Below, in pieces: positions 35,659 to 44,908 of a stretch of DNA of 55,504 nucleotides. Position 1 is the stretch's first letter, and each line of letters starts with the position of its first letter. A program made the position numbers and the translations under genes. Source of the stretch: Candidatus Limosilactobacillus merdigallinarum (GTDB taxonomy: Bacteria > Bacillota > Bacilli > Lactobacillales > Lactobacillaceae); assembly GCA_019114515.1 (NCBI GenBank), contig DXFH01000011.1, forward strand, positions 137,631 through 193,134, in the 5' to 3' direction. The notes below the pieces were generated by a model. That model was not told where the DNA came from. It saw nothing but the letters and a program-made list of their open reading frames with translations, and did no database searches.

Positions 35659-36315
35659 CTACAATAATTGATTGTATTGCTCTAATTTAACGTTGCCATC
35701 GTTTATATCAAAGATGGTGACGCTGCCGTTTTTAGGAGCGTTTTCTATGCCGGCCACGTATTCACCATAATATTCGGCAACGGTACGGATGAAGGTACCG
35801 TGTGAGATCACCAATATATTCATATTATTAATTTTTGGTGATTGGTTAAGAAGCTTCTTTATCCCACGCTGCCAACGAGCGATCACGTCGGCATTACTTT
35901 CACATAAGTGCATGGGGTCTGCCTCAGCCATTAACTGGCGTGCTTCGTGCAACCCACCATCGGCAATGATTTCATTTTGACCATTAAATGGGGTGTCCTC
36001 AGTTACGGTGTGCCAAGCGTCACGCCAGGGCAGTCCATCAAATGAACCGAAGTTAACTTCACGAAACTCTGGAAATGCCATAGTAGCAACAGGTTTCTTA
36101 TTAAGTTGACTTAGGATTATTTTTTTGGTTTGCAAAGCACGGCCTAAATCAGAAGAAGCAACCACTGCAAAATCAATATTTGCTAGCGCCTGTCCGGTGG
36201 CTAAGGCTTGCTTGCGACCGTTCTCAGTTAAATGGGAATCGATCCAACCCTGCATGCGCTGGAAGCGATTCAAGAAGGTTTCGCCGTGACGAACAAAGTA
36301 AAGTTTAGTGGTCAT
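35659..36315 (-). CDS. Histidine phosphatase family protein, proximal copy
   Basis: 218 residues with YFVRHGETFLNRFQRMQGW and ILVISHGTFIRT. Start ATG 36315 follows AGAGGA by 9 nt; an upstream TTG at 36324 is too close to that site. First gene of the phosphatase-LysR-phosphatase cassette and divergent from the PTS operon. Confidence 0.88.
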   Translation of the reverse strand: MTTKLYFVRHGETFLNRFQRMQGWIDSHLTENGRKQALATGQALANIDFAVVASSDLGRALQTKKIILSQLNKKPVATMAFPEFREVNFGSFDGLPWRDAWHTVTEDTPFNGQNEIIADGGLHEARQLMAEADPMHLCESNADVIARWQRGIKKLLNQSPKINNMNILVISHGTFIRTVAEYYGEYVAGIENAPKNGSVTIFDINDGNVKLEQYNQLL

Positions 36316-36402
36316 ATCATACAATCCTCTTTGGAAGCGTTTTATATATTAACTATTGTAATTATAGCGCGAAATTTAATTAGGAAAAATAAATATTACC
36401 CC

Positions 36403-36430
36403 TTGTAATGTATTCGCTTTCATTTATAAT
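36403..36430 (+). promoter_or_regulatory. PTS operon promoter with cre box
   Basis: -35 TTGTAA (36403-36408), 16-bp spacer, -10 TATAAT (36425-36430). The spacer is a cre-like box, TGTATTCGCTTTCA (36409-36422). A small 5'-UTR hairpin ATATTTG / CAAATAT lies at 36451-36470. Confidence 0.75.
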
Positions 36431-36510
36431 AGTATTCGAAGAGAGAAGTAATATTTGCTCCTTCAAATATAGCAATTATTCATTTATCAACTTTTTGGGG
36501 GGTTGTACTT

Positions 36511-37281
36511 ATGCATGTAACTCTTTCTGTATGGCAAGCATTAGCAATTGCCATTTGGGTTGCTTTGGTTGAATCGCGTATTTTAGGATTTGCCACCTTA
36601 ACGATGCGGTTCAGTCCATTAATGACCGGTATGATGGTTGGTCTGATCATGGGCCAGATGCATCAAGCCGTTATTATCACTGCCGCTATTCAATTGGTTT
36701 ACATGGGCTTCGTTGCTCCAGGTGGTGCGCTACCTGCTGAACCATGTATCGCTGCAGCGATCGCTGTTCCAGTTGCTCTGTTAGGTCACATGAGCCCACA
36801 GGGTGCCATTGCGATTGCCGTTCCAGTTGGTCTGTTAGGTTCTTACCTTTACCAATTCCGTTTCTTTCTGAACACCTTCGCATTGAAGCCAATGGACCGG
36901 TTTGCCGCTGAAGGTAACACTCGGGGCCTGCGTTGGGCAATTATGGCTATTCCAGCAGCTATTTCATTCTGTTTGTTTATTCCACTGGTTTTCATTGCCC
37001 TGTACTTCGGTGCTCCAGTTATTGCGCATGTTGTTGCTGGTATCCAACACGGTACGATCATTCACGTTCTGACCAGTGTTGGTGGTGGTCTGGCTGCCTT
37101 AGGGATTGCCGTTATCATGCAAGTTATCGGTAAGCAAAAGCTGCTGCCATTCTTCTTCCTGGCATACTTCATGAGTGTTGCATTTGCAAAGCTGAACATT
37201 AACATGACGATCTACGCCGCATTTGGTATCATCTTCGCCATCCTGTACGTAATGTTCACGCAGAAGCCAGCGCAAAACTAA
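36511..37281 (+). CDS. PTS mannose/sorbose-family permease, IIC component
   Basis: 256 residues, polytopic membrane protein; AAIQLVYMGFVAPGGALPAE matches EIIC-Man signatures. Forms the sugar channel with IID. First gene of the IIC-IID-IIA-IIB set. RBS GGGGGG. Sugar specificity cannot be read from sequence; the surroundings suggest a plant-derived sugar or uronide-related amino sugar. Confidence 0.92.
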   Translation: MHVTLSVWQALAIAIWVALVESRILGFATLTMRFSPLMTGMMVGLIMGQMHQAVIITAAIQLVYMGFVAPGGALPAEPCIAAAIAVPVALLGHMSPQGAIAIAVPVGLLGSYLYQFRFFLNTFALKPMDRFAAEGNTRGLRWAIMAIPAAISFCLFIPLVFIALYFGAPVIAHVVAGIQHGTIIHVLTSVGGGLAALGIAVIMQVIGKQKLLPFFFLAYFMSVAFAKLNINMTIYAAFGIIFAILYVMFTQKPAQN

Positions 37282-37299
37282 GCGAAGGAGGGTTCAATA

Positions 37300-38199
37300 A
37301 TGACTGAAGAAAACAATAACCCAGCAGTAGAAAACAACGCTGCTCAGGAAAGCACAAAGGGTACAATCCCTGAACCTGATAAGATTACCAACCGTGACTT
37401 AATGAAAGCCTGGTTCGGTTGGTGGTGGGCTAACGAAGTCAACCACACCTTCGACCGGATGCTGGCACCTGCATTTTGTTTTGGTTTGATTCCAATTCTG
37501 AAAAAGTTATACAAGACGAAAGATGAATTAGCTAAGGCGCTGCAACGTCACCTGCTCTTCTTTAACACCCAAGCTACTTGGGGTGGTGGTACTCTGATGG
37601 GGGTTACTATTTCACTTGAAGAGGCACGTGCTAAGGCCATGGCTAAGGGTGAAGAAGCTATTTCCGAAGACATGATTTCTAACACCAAGGTTGGTCTGAT
37701 GGGCCCTCTGGCTGGTATTGGGGACTCTATCGACTCCGGGACGGTTCAATACATCTTCATCGCTATCTTCCTGCCATTCGCACAAAAGGGTAACTTCTTA
37801 GGATGCCTGTTGCCATTCGTTTGTTTCGCAACCGCAACCTACATTTATGGTTACTACTTCACTAAGATGGGTTACACCTTAGGTCGTTCTGCTGCTAAGG
37901 AAATTATGACATCAGGCCGGATGTCCTCAGTAATTGATGGTCTGGGTGTTCTGGGTCTGTTCATGATGGGAATCATGGCTGGTCAATACGTTAAGATCAG
38001 AAGTTACCTTAAGTTCACGATCAGTCACAAGACCTTTGACCTGCAGAGCATCTTGAACACGATCATGCCAGGTATCCTGCCATTAACGGCTATCTTGCTC
38101 TTATACTGGTACTTCCAGAAGCAAGGTCTTAAGATCACCCGTGGTTTGATCTACCTGACTCTGGTATTGATTGTTCTGTCAATCTTCTACATTGTCTAA
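37300..38199 (+). CDS. PTS mannose/sorbose-family permease, IID component
   Basis: 299 residues. The IID signature GLMGPLAGIGDSIDSGTVQY is intact, with a hydrophilic N-terminal tail of about 30 residues and C-terminal membrane segments. Partner of IIC. RBS GAAGGAGG. Confidence 0.92.
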   Translation: MTEENNNPAVENNAAQESTKGTIPEPDKITNRDLMKAWFGWWWANEVNHTFDRMLAPAFCFGLIPILKKLYKTKDELAKALQRHLLFFNTQATWGGGTLMGVTISLEEARAKAMAKGEEAISEDMISNTKVGLMGPLAGIGDSIDSGTVQYIFIAIFLPFAQKGNFLGCLLPFVCFATATYIYGYYFTKMGYTLGRSAAKEIMTSGRMSSVIDGLGVLGLFMMGIMAGQYVKIRSYLKFTISHKTFDLQSILNTIMPGILPLTAILLLYWYFQKQGLKITRGLIYLTLVLIVLSIFYIV

Positions 38200-38222
38200 A
38201 ATTGATGGAGGCTGAATAAGTT

Positions 38223-38642
38223 ATGACAAAGCGTGCATTTTTAGTTGTTACTCACGGTGACATGGGTGTTGAAACGGTTAAGAGCCTTGAATTATTAATG
38301 GGCGAACAGAAGAATGTTTCTGCCTTAGGCCTGCACGAAGGCGAAAACGTCGATGCACTGAAGGATAAGGTGGTTGAAGTATTGGATAAGAACGCTAAGG
38401 AATACGATGAAACGGTTGTCATCGTTGACCTCTTGGGTGGTAGTCCATCCAACGTCGCATTACGTTCACTGGCTAACTACCATGAACTAAAGATTGTGAC
38501 GGGCTTAAGCATGCCATTACTGATCAACCTGGTTAACTTCACTGACAGTGAGGATGACACGGTTAAGTTAATTAACGACTCTATTAAGGTTGCCCAGGAC
38601 GGAATCAAGTTGATTGACAAAAACTTTTTGAAGCAAGCATAA
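38223..38642 (+). CDS. PTS mannose/sorbose-family IIA component
   Basis: 139 residues. The phosphorylated His is His10 in LVVTHGDMGVETVKSLELL; DLLGGSPSNVALRSL is the conserved second motif. Accepts phosphate from HPr and passes it to IIB in the cytoplasm. Confidence 0.92.
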   Translation: MTKRAFLVVTHGDMGVETVKSLELLMGEQKNVSALGLHEGENVDALKDKVVEVLDKNAKEYDETVVIVDLLGGSPSNVALRSLANYHELKIVTGLSMPLLINLVNFTDSEDDTVKLINDSIKVAQDGIKLIDKNFLKQA

Positions 38643-38676
38643 TAAACTGGAATAAATACTCAAAGGAGAAATTGCT

Positions 38677-39153
38677 ATGGGACAAATTAATTTAGCACGG
38701 GTTGACGACCGTTTAATTCACGGTAAGGTTATGCAGAAGTGGACTAAGGGTCTGGGTACCAACTCTGTCTATGTTGTGGACAATGCTACAGCCGCAGACG
38801 ACTTCATGAAGAGTGTTTATGTCAGCACCAACTCTACTGGTGGTCTGAAGATTAAGGTTTACTCCACCAAAGAAGTCGGTGAAGAATGGCAAAAGAACCA
38901 GTTCGGTGACGACAAAGTTTTGATCGTCTTCAAGAACGTTAAAGAAGTTAAGGAAGCCTTGGACAATGGTCTGAAGCTGGAAGAACTTTGTGTTGGTGGT
39001 GCTGCTAAGAAGCCAGGCACAGTTGAAAAGCCAATTCCTGACGTTTCACTGACTGCCGAAGACCAACAAACGATTAAGGCAATTGCTGATGAAGGAGTAA
39101 AGGTTTACTTCCAGTCTGTTCCTGAATCAAAGCGAGTTGACTACAAAGGTTAA
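38677..39153 (+). CDS. PTS mannose/sorbose-family IIB component
   Basis: 158 residues. Active-site His15 in VDDRLIHGKVMQKWTK. Transfers phosphate to the sugar entering through IIC/IID. A separate IIA and IIB, rather than a fused IIAB, is the sorbose/GalNAc-type arrangement. RBS AAAGGAG. Confidence 0.93.
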   Translation: MGQINLARVDDRLIHGKVMQKWTKGLGTNSVYVVDNATAADDFMKSVYVSTNSTGGLKIKVYSTKEVGEEWQKNQFGDDKVLIVFKNVKEVKEALDNGLKLEELCVGGAAKKPGTVEKPIPDVSLTAEDQQTIKAIADEGVKVYFQSVPESKRVDYKG

Positions 39154-39158
39154 TTAGT

Positions 39159-39701
39159 ATGGTTAAAGATAATAATGGATACCAGGTTTTCCCCGACCGG
39201 GTGCGCATCGCCATTATTGACTGTGCGTATTTGATCATCATTGCCTGTTTGGCAGGGGTTCTCTTTATCCACACCAGTTGGATTTGGAAAGCATTTGCCG
39301 TCTTGTTCATTGTGTTGTTTGGTATTCTGGCCTACCAAACATTGGCGCCAGCCTTGTCCAAACAACCGTTATACGTCATCGATAAAAATGGTGTTACCGA
39401 TTATACCCACAAAGATGAAAAGGTGACGGTTCCCTGGTCACAGATTCAAAAGATTGAACTTGCACCAAATAATGCCTCAATGGAAATTGGCATTATTGCG
39501 ATGAACGTCTTAACCGATAAGGAAAAACAAGCTGAAGCAGTGAAGAAGAATTATTCACGCAATGGTAACCTGGCAATCTATTCCATCATTATCGATGGCT
39601 TTAAATTCCGCCGTAAACCATTCCTGCGGATTTATGATGAGTTACAGAAACAGGGATTAAAGTACAATCCTAAGATTCTGGTCAATAAATACCGCGGGTA
39701 A
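39159..39701 (+). CDS. Two-TM membrane protein with PH-like domain, PTS-linked
   Basis: 180 residues. Two transmembrane helices near residues 17-38 and 43-63, then a soluble part with VPWSQIQKIEL, a pattern typical of small PH-like bacterial domains (STM3941-type proteins look similar). It starts 5 bp after the IIB stop and is the last gene before a strong terminator, so it is expressed with the PTS. No function is known. Confidence 0.7.
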   Translation: MVKDNNGYQVFPDRVRIAIIDCAYLIIIACLAGVLFIHTSWIWKAFAVLFIVLFGILAYQTLAPALSKQPLYVIDKNGVTDYTHKDEKVTVPWSQIQKIELAPNNASMEIGIIAMNVLTDKEKQAEAVKKNYSRNGNLAIYSIIIDGFKFRRKPFLRIYDELQKQGLKYNPKILVNKYRG

Positions 39702-39723
39702 ATAGCATAAGAACTCTCAAATT

Positions 39724-39766
39724 AAAAAAGTCCGTTTGGAAATTTTTCCAAACGGACTTTTTTATG
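39724..39766. terminator. Bidirectional terminator after the PTS operon
   Basis: Perfect stem AAAAAAGTCCGTTTGGAAA / TTCCAAACGGACTTTTTT. Confidence 0.93.
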
Positions 39767-39794
39767 GATATGATTAAGTTACCAACTTAGATGG

Positions 39795-41145
39795 TTATTT
39801 CTTTTCATTGCGTAAAGCCGCTAAGAAACTTTCATGACGTGCTTCAGCTTCCTCATCTTTATTAATAAAGAAGTAAGCGACCGCCGCAAGCATGGCGACA
39901 ATGGTACCCAGTAAAAGTGTCTTTTTCGTGAAGTTCGTCACCATATAGCAGGACACCGCTAATGCCAATACAGGGATAAGATACTTTCCTGGCAAATCGA
40001 AACCATGAGTTGGAAATTCATTAGTGTGTTTAAATTTAATGACGGCCAAGATGGATGGAACGTACTGCACGAAGGATGCGAGAACAGTACAGGAGACCAA
40101 GAAGAGATAACTCTGAGTAGTAAATAAGGCGGTCAGGATGGCTGTGAGAATGATGGCGATTGAAGGAGCATCATGACGATTCTTTTTGCCGATGACTTTT
40201 GGCAGCATTCGGTGTTCATTAGCTAAAGAGGCTACTAATGATGGGGCATTAAACGAGGCAAAGAAGGCGACACCAAAAATTCTGATCAGCATCCCGACGA
40301 TAATCAAAGTGTAGCCCCATTTACCGACTGCACTGCCTAATACGCTAGCTAGTGGGGTGGAGTAACCACCAAGCGAGCTCCGGAGACTCCAATTGCAACG
40401 AGCATCATTAAAGCGTCTAGGATGGTTACACTGACCATTACGGCAATTAATACCCGGGGAATATTTTTCTCAGGGTTCTTCATTTGCTTAGCGGCAATGG
40501 GTAGAAAGGAAAAACCGGTAAATAGGTAGAAGATAGGAGTAAATGCTGCCCCAAAATGCTTGAAAAATGGTCCCGCACCGGGGAGATTACTGGTGAGAAA
40601 TTAGACTTATGAATAAAGAAGGCACCGATAACGATAAAGACTAATAGGGTTAACATTTTTGCCACCGCGGAAATGTTGTTGACTAATTTAACAATGCTGC
40701 GCCCAAAGAAATTGATTACGGCAAAAAGGACAATTAGTGCCATTGCCGCTGCATAATAAACGCCGTGGTTATTGAAGATGGGCAGAAAGCTCTTCAAGGT
40801 AGTTAACAGTGCCACAATTTCAGCGGCCAAAGTACAACATCCTAAAAACCAAGTGAAGATCCCTAGTCCATATCCCGCAAAACGGCCAAAAGCATTGTAT
40901 GCATACAGCCATGCTGCACCGGAGCCAGTAGATCGGCTAGCCAAGTCAGCATAACAAAGTGCAATCATGGACACCTTGAGGGCGGTGCATAGGAGTACCA
41001 AAACGGCTGATAGGTTCATGTAACGATAGATGACAGAGGGGAGCAAAAATGTTCCTGATCCAATTACACCATTAATGCCCAAAAAGTAGATTGAAATGAA
41101 TGATAGCTTTTTAGGAACAGAATTACGATTGCTGATAATAATCAT
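39795..41145 (-). pseudogene. APC-family amino acid permease, two frameshifts
   Basis: N-terminal frame (from 41145) reads FLGINGVIGSGTFLLPSVIY, the first APC helix, up to NFSPVISP near 40585. One G is missing there; coding resumes as PFFKHFGAAFTPIFYLFTGF. A second shift near 40380 lies between AIGVSG and SLGGYSTPLASVLG; the last part ends at 39795. Restored length is about 450 residues, normal for the family. Substrate unknown. Confidence 0.85.
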
Positions 41146-41231
41146 CCCTTAGGTTAAATTAACGAATTCCCACTCATTGTAGTTTTTTTGCCGGCACTGG
41201 TTAAGTGTGTTATGGATCGCAGCAAATAAAT

Positions 41232-41276
41232 AATCCCATTCGTAGGGCATCATTTTAGATACCTATGAATGGGATT
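41232..41276 (-). terminator. Terminator of the GntR gene
   Basis: 15-bp stem AATCCCATTCGTAGG / CCTATGAATGGGATT with one mismatch, short T-rich tail on the minus strand. Confidence 0.75.
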
Positions 41277-41300
41277 GACTGATTATATTAGGAAAATAGC

Positions 41301-41975
41301 TCAAGCCTCTGAATTACTGGAAAAGTAATCAGGGTAATAACGCATGACGGTCTCTTTTTCCACTAGCATTAAGTGCAAGTGCGCATGCATTAAGTAACTT
41401 AAGTCATCAACGTCTTGCCGTTTGATCGCAGAGAAGATTTCTTCATGCTGTTTTAACAAGGTGGCCCAGTTTAAGCCCGGCACCTTTAACCGTAAACGGC
41501 GGAAACGATTTAATTGGGTATTGTTTAACTGCAGCCATTGCCAAATTTCTTGTTTGCCAGCGGCCTCGTACAATTCGCCATGAAAAGCCTGATCCAGGTC
41601 AAAGAAGCGGTCCGTTTGCGTTAACTCGGCGGCTTCTTCTTGCTCTTCCATGTTTTTATTCAGGTTATCGATGTGCTCCTTTGTTAACTTAGTCATGGCA
41701 TCCAGCATGACATTTGGTTCTAGGCATTCCCGTACAAAGCGGCCGTTTTGTACGGAATCAATATTGATTGTGGTGACATAAGTACCACTTTGCGGTACAA
41801 CTTCGATCAATCCTTCACGTTCAATCCGGATTAATGCCTCACGAACAGGGGTCCGCCCTAGATTTAAGGTAGTCGAGATCATTTTTTCGGAAATTTTCTG
41901 TCCGGGAAGGTAATGAAAATGGATTATTTTGTATTTAATTTGATCGTAAGCATCTTGACGTATGTTGGTGTCCAT
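41301..41975 (-). CDS. GntR-family regulator, FadR/FCD subfamily
   Basis: 224 residues. Winged helix YKIIHFHYLPGQKISEKMIS with LGRTPVREALIRIEREGLI, then an all-helical FCD ligand domain with metal-binding pattern residues (DLDQAFHGELY and MHAHL). FCD regulators often sense uronates or hydroxyacids. ATG 41975 follows GAAGG. It is the best local candidate for binding the CTRATATATYAG motif upstream of the epimerase, gluconokinase and fructuronate reductase genes. Confidence 0.88.
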   Translation of the reverse strand: MDTNIRQDAYDQIKYKIIHFHYLPGQKISEKMISTTLNLGRTPVREALIRIEREGLIEVVPQSGTYVTTINIDSVQNGRFVRECLEPNVMLDAMTKLTKEHIDNLNKNMEEQEEAAELTQTDRFFDLDQAFHGELYEAAGKQEIWQWLQLNNTQLNRFRRLRLKVPGLNWATLLKQHEEIFSAIKRQDVDDLSYLMHAHLHLMLVEKETVMRYYPDYFSSNSEA

Positions 41976-42161
41976 CAAACGTAAACCTTCTTTCAACGGG
42001 TATATTATCAATCAAATTTTAGCGATGCGTCAAGGTAAGAGCATATTAATGACCGTCATCGATTAATGCTTTTTATGGAGAACTTATTCAAATTTGACAT
42101 ATTAGATAATGAATTTTTTAACTGACTCACCAACGATAACGTTGTTAATCATATCATTACT

Positions 42162-42175
42162 TGTTAGCGCTTTCA
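42162..42175 (+). promoter_or_regulatory. cre box, GntR-epimerase intergenic region
   Basis: Minus-strand TGAAAGCGCTAACA matches the cre consensus TGWAARCGYTWWCA at every position. The 437-bp gap (41976-42412) holds this box and the two entries below; no gene is seen. Confidence 0.75.
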
Positions 42176-42286
42176 ATAACTGTCAGAAAAAATAGATTAA
42201 TTAATGAACATTCTGGCAACTTTATGTGGCAATGATTCTCATTACTATTGAAGAGGGGCCAATAGGCGCTGCTAAGCTAACTAGAG

Positions 42287-42315
42287 TTGGCAGAATACCA
42301 ATGAAAGCGTATTCT
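42287..42315 (+). promoter_or_regulatory. Epimerase promoter with cre-like box
   Basis: -35 TTGGCA (42287-42292), 17-bp spacer, -10 TATTCT (42310-42315); TGAAAGCGTATTCT (42302-42315) is cre-like and covers the -10. Confidence 0.6.
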
Positions 42316-42367
42316 GCAATCAAAAATGGTGTTGATAGAGAACTTTATAAATTTTTTTCTTCACTAA

Positions 42368-42379
42368 GTAATATATTAG
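42368..42379 (+). promoter_or_regulatory. Candidate GntR operator upstream of the epimerase
   Basis: GTAATATATTAG, centred on the palindrome TAATATATTA; the same core is upstream of gluconokinase and fructuronate reductase. Confidence 0.5.
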
Positions 42380-42412
42380 TTAACTAAATAAATACAGAAA
42401 GCTGGTTGAATC

Positions 42413-43299
42413 ATGCAGGTAATTGAAAATAATAAATTTAAAGCAGCCATTGATGAGCATGGTGCGCAGTTGACTCACCTCTACAACAAAGACGACGGTA
42501 ACTTCGATTATATCTGGAACAACATTTCAGTTTGGCCTAAGCATGCTCCCATCCTGTTCCCGGCTATCGGCCGTTCAGAAAAGGATAAGTATTTCTATAA
42601 CGGTCAGGAATATGAAATGCCCCAGCACGGCTTTGTTGCTGATGAGGACTTTCAAGTTGAAGCTAACGATGGCAACCAACTATTACTGAGCCTAGTGGAT
42701 AATGAAACGACCCGTTAGTATTACCCATTTAGCTTTAAATTAACTATCACCTTTACACTCAGTACTGCGGGCCTTACTTTCCATTTTGACGTTGTAAATA
42801 CTGACGATAAGGAATTTAGTTTTTCACTTGGTTCCCACCCGGCATTCAATGTGCCTATTGATGGTGAAGGCCGGTTTGAAGACTATGACTTGTATTTTGA
42901 ACCAGCGGGATTGGATTTGAAACAGTTTGAGATTGTCATGGCACCGCATCCCTATCGTGACGGTAAAGTTATCCAATTAACTAATTCAAATGGTAGCCAT
43001 ATTGACTTAAACCATGATATGTTTAAAAATAGGCTGATTATTATCGAAAATGACGGTGTGAAGGGCGTGGTCTTGAGTTCACCAAAATCTAAACACTCAG
43101 TTCACCTGAATTTACATGACTTCCGTTACTTCTGTACATGGACCAAGGAAGATTCGGATCAGCCGTTCCTTTGCCTAGAACCATTTGCGGGTTTGCCTGA
43201 CATTGCGGGTAGGAAGTAGAATTAATGAATAAGGAAGCCAACACTAAGTTAGCTGTTGGTGCCACTAAGTCGTTTGAATATACGATTACGCTTAAATAA
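42413..43299 (+). pseudogene. Aldose 1-epimerase family protein (LacX-like), broken
   Basis: Starts MQVIENNKFKAAIDEHGAQL, has the family ILFPAIGR and SLGSHPAFNVP (catalytic His region) and LCLEPFAGLPD. A TAG at 42716 interrupts the frame between VDNETTR and YYPFSFKLTI (same frame on both sides). After AGRK the ending NKEANTKLAVGATKSFEYTI lies in another frame (43225 on), so a second lesion is present. Intact members are about 290 residues and mutarotate aldoses. Confidence 0.87.
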
Positions 43300-43345
43300 T
43301 GAGGGCGAGGAGTCGACAACCAACTCCCTTTTTATAGAGCAGAAG

Positions 43346-43384
43346 AAAGGAGTCCACGAACTTTCACGTTTGTGGACTCCTTTT
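43346..43384. terminator. Bidirectional terminator
   Basis: 16-bp stem AAAGGAGTCCACGAAC / GTTTGTGGACTCCTTT with one mismatch, between the convergent epimerase and APC permease remnants. Confidence 0.9.
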
Positions 43385-43391
43385 GAGATAT

Positions 43392-44740
43392 TTAAAAGAG
43401 ATTTTTGAGTGGCAGGAATGGTTGCTTGATTAATCCGAATAACATGTCGTCCCCCGCCAATTGCCATTATGATCAGCAAAAGCACGATGACTTTTTCAAT
43501 CCGGCTGTAAGCAGTAACTCCTTGCTGATGACGAGCATAGTGGTATAAAGGCAATCCACATGCGCAAACCACTATTTCGGCCGCGGTGTATTTCAAGCCG
43601 GCGGAAACACCCATTAATAAGGTGTAGGCAAAGGCAATTCCGGCCACCCAGCGCACATTGCGGGGATGATGTCTTCCCAGATCTTGATCGGCAAAGGTTT
43701 GCTGGAACAGAAATTCTTCGGTAATCAAGTAAGGTGGGATCGTTGTGGCTGAGCTGATAATTAATAGACGCTGATAGGCCGAATTATCATAGTGGGCGAT
43801 TAAAATGATTGCTTGAATGACAAGGGTGGCAACAATAATGCCAAAGACTAGTTGGCCTTCTTTATCAGTACGTCCAAATTGACGGGGAAAGGTTCCATCG
43901 TGAATGGCCGCTGTCGAAGGGGGACTCTAAGTGACTTAATTGACCGTAAGAGAAAATCCCCAAGGCTAATAACGACACGAAAATATTGATTGCCAAGCAG
44001 ATAAAGAAGCCGATTAAGGTTGCCTGATGGACCTTCTGCTGGCTTTCGGTACGGTCGGCCATGCCAACAGCTCCTTCGATTCCACTAAACATCCAGAGGG
44101 TAACCATCATAGTAGCCATTATTTGGGAAGGCAAGCTACCCAGAGGCTTGATGTCGTGGTCAGCATTCACATCGATCGTAAAGAGCTGCCAATTAAAGTT
44201 CTGAAGCATGGAGACGATCAATACAACAAGGGTTGCCATCATGACTACAATGGCGATCCGCTGCAAAATGTTTGATGAGCGCAGTCCGTGCAGGGTGATG
44301 GTGGTCATGAACCAGGTAAGAATTGAAGCGCCAATCACCGCGGGCCAGTTATTGCCGCCAGTGAAGGTTCCCGGGAAAAAGTAATTGAGGGTGTTCATTA
44401 CTAAAACTGCAAAGGCGGCGTTAGTGGCACAGTTAGAAATAAAGTAGGTCCAGGCCGTTAAAAAGCCCATGAGGGGACCAAAACCATGCATACCATAATC
44501 GTAGATACCGCCGCGCAGATCGGGGCGGGTTTCACTTAAGGTCAGGAAAACTTCCGCGATCAGCCACATACCAATTGCAGTTGTTATCCACGCGATGATC
44601 TGTGCGTTTAACCCGGCGACAGTGGCCATGTTTTTGGGCAGGTCAAATGCGGAGGAGCCAACCATCGCACTAATACAGATAGTTACTAAACCAAAGAAAC
44701 CTAGTTTAGCATCGCTTTCCTTGCTCTTTACCTGTTCCAT
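43392..44740 (-). pseudogene. APC permease, arginine/ornithine antiporter-like, frameshifted
   Basis: Starts MEQVKSKESDAKLGFFGLVT with the ICISAMVGSSAFDLP first helix. At a C5 tract (minus strand; 43918-43922) the frame breaks after SHLESP; the expected PSTAAIHDGTFPRQFGRTDK continues in another frame. A second break at a G5 tract (43451-43455) changes the end to LFGLIKQPFLPLKNLF with stop at 43392. Removing one base at each tract restores a protein of about 449 residues. ATG 44740 follows GAGGTG. Confidence 0.8.
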
Positions 44741-44850
44741 GATGTCACCTCACTTTCATTGCTTTTATTATAAGTTGCATCATTAGAGGAGTTGCGGCCA
44801 TTAACCCGGCTATACAATCCAATAAGACATTTTGAAGACTTTGTCTCAAA

Positions 44851-44893
44851 AAATAAGCCAAGGCTTGGGGTTTCCCCAACCTTGGCTTATTTT
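44851..44893 (-). terminator. Terminator of the gluconokinase gene
   Basis: Perfect long stem AATAAGCCAAGG / CCTTGGCTTATT with inner TTGGGG / CCCCAA, T run on the minus strand. Confidence 0.92.
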
Positions 44894-44908
44894 AATTGGA
44901 ATATTTAA

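Noticed and set aside
36340..36352. TTTATATATTAA as a fourth CTRATATATYAG site near the PTS promoter
   Set aside because: Flanking bases do not match and A/T-rich DNA gives such strings by chance.
42131..42148. AACGATAACGTTGTTA as a LacI-type operator
   Set aside because: Centre AACGTT is right but both half-sites match the TGTTAACGTTAACA pattern poorly.
43249..43391. Extension of the 159-codon frame beyond the APC permease
   Set aside because: It reads through a strong bidirectional terminator; it is a frameshift artefact of the permease remnant.
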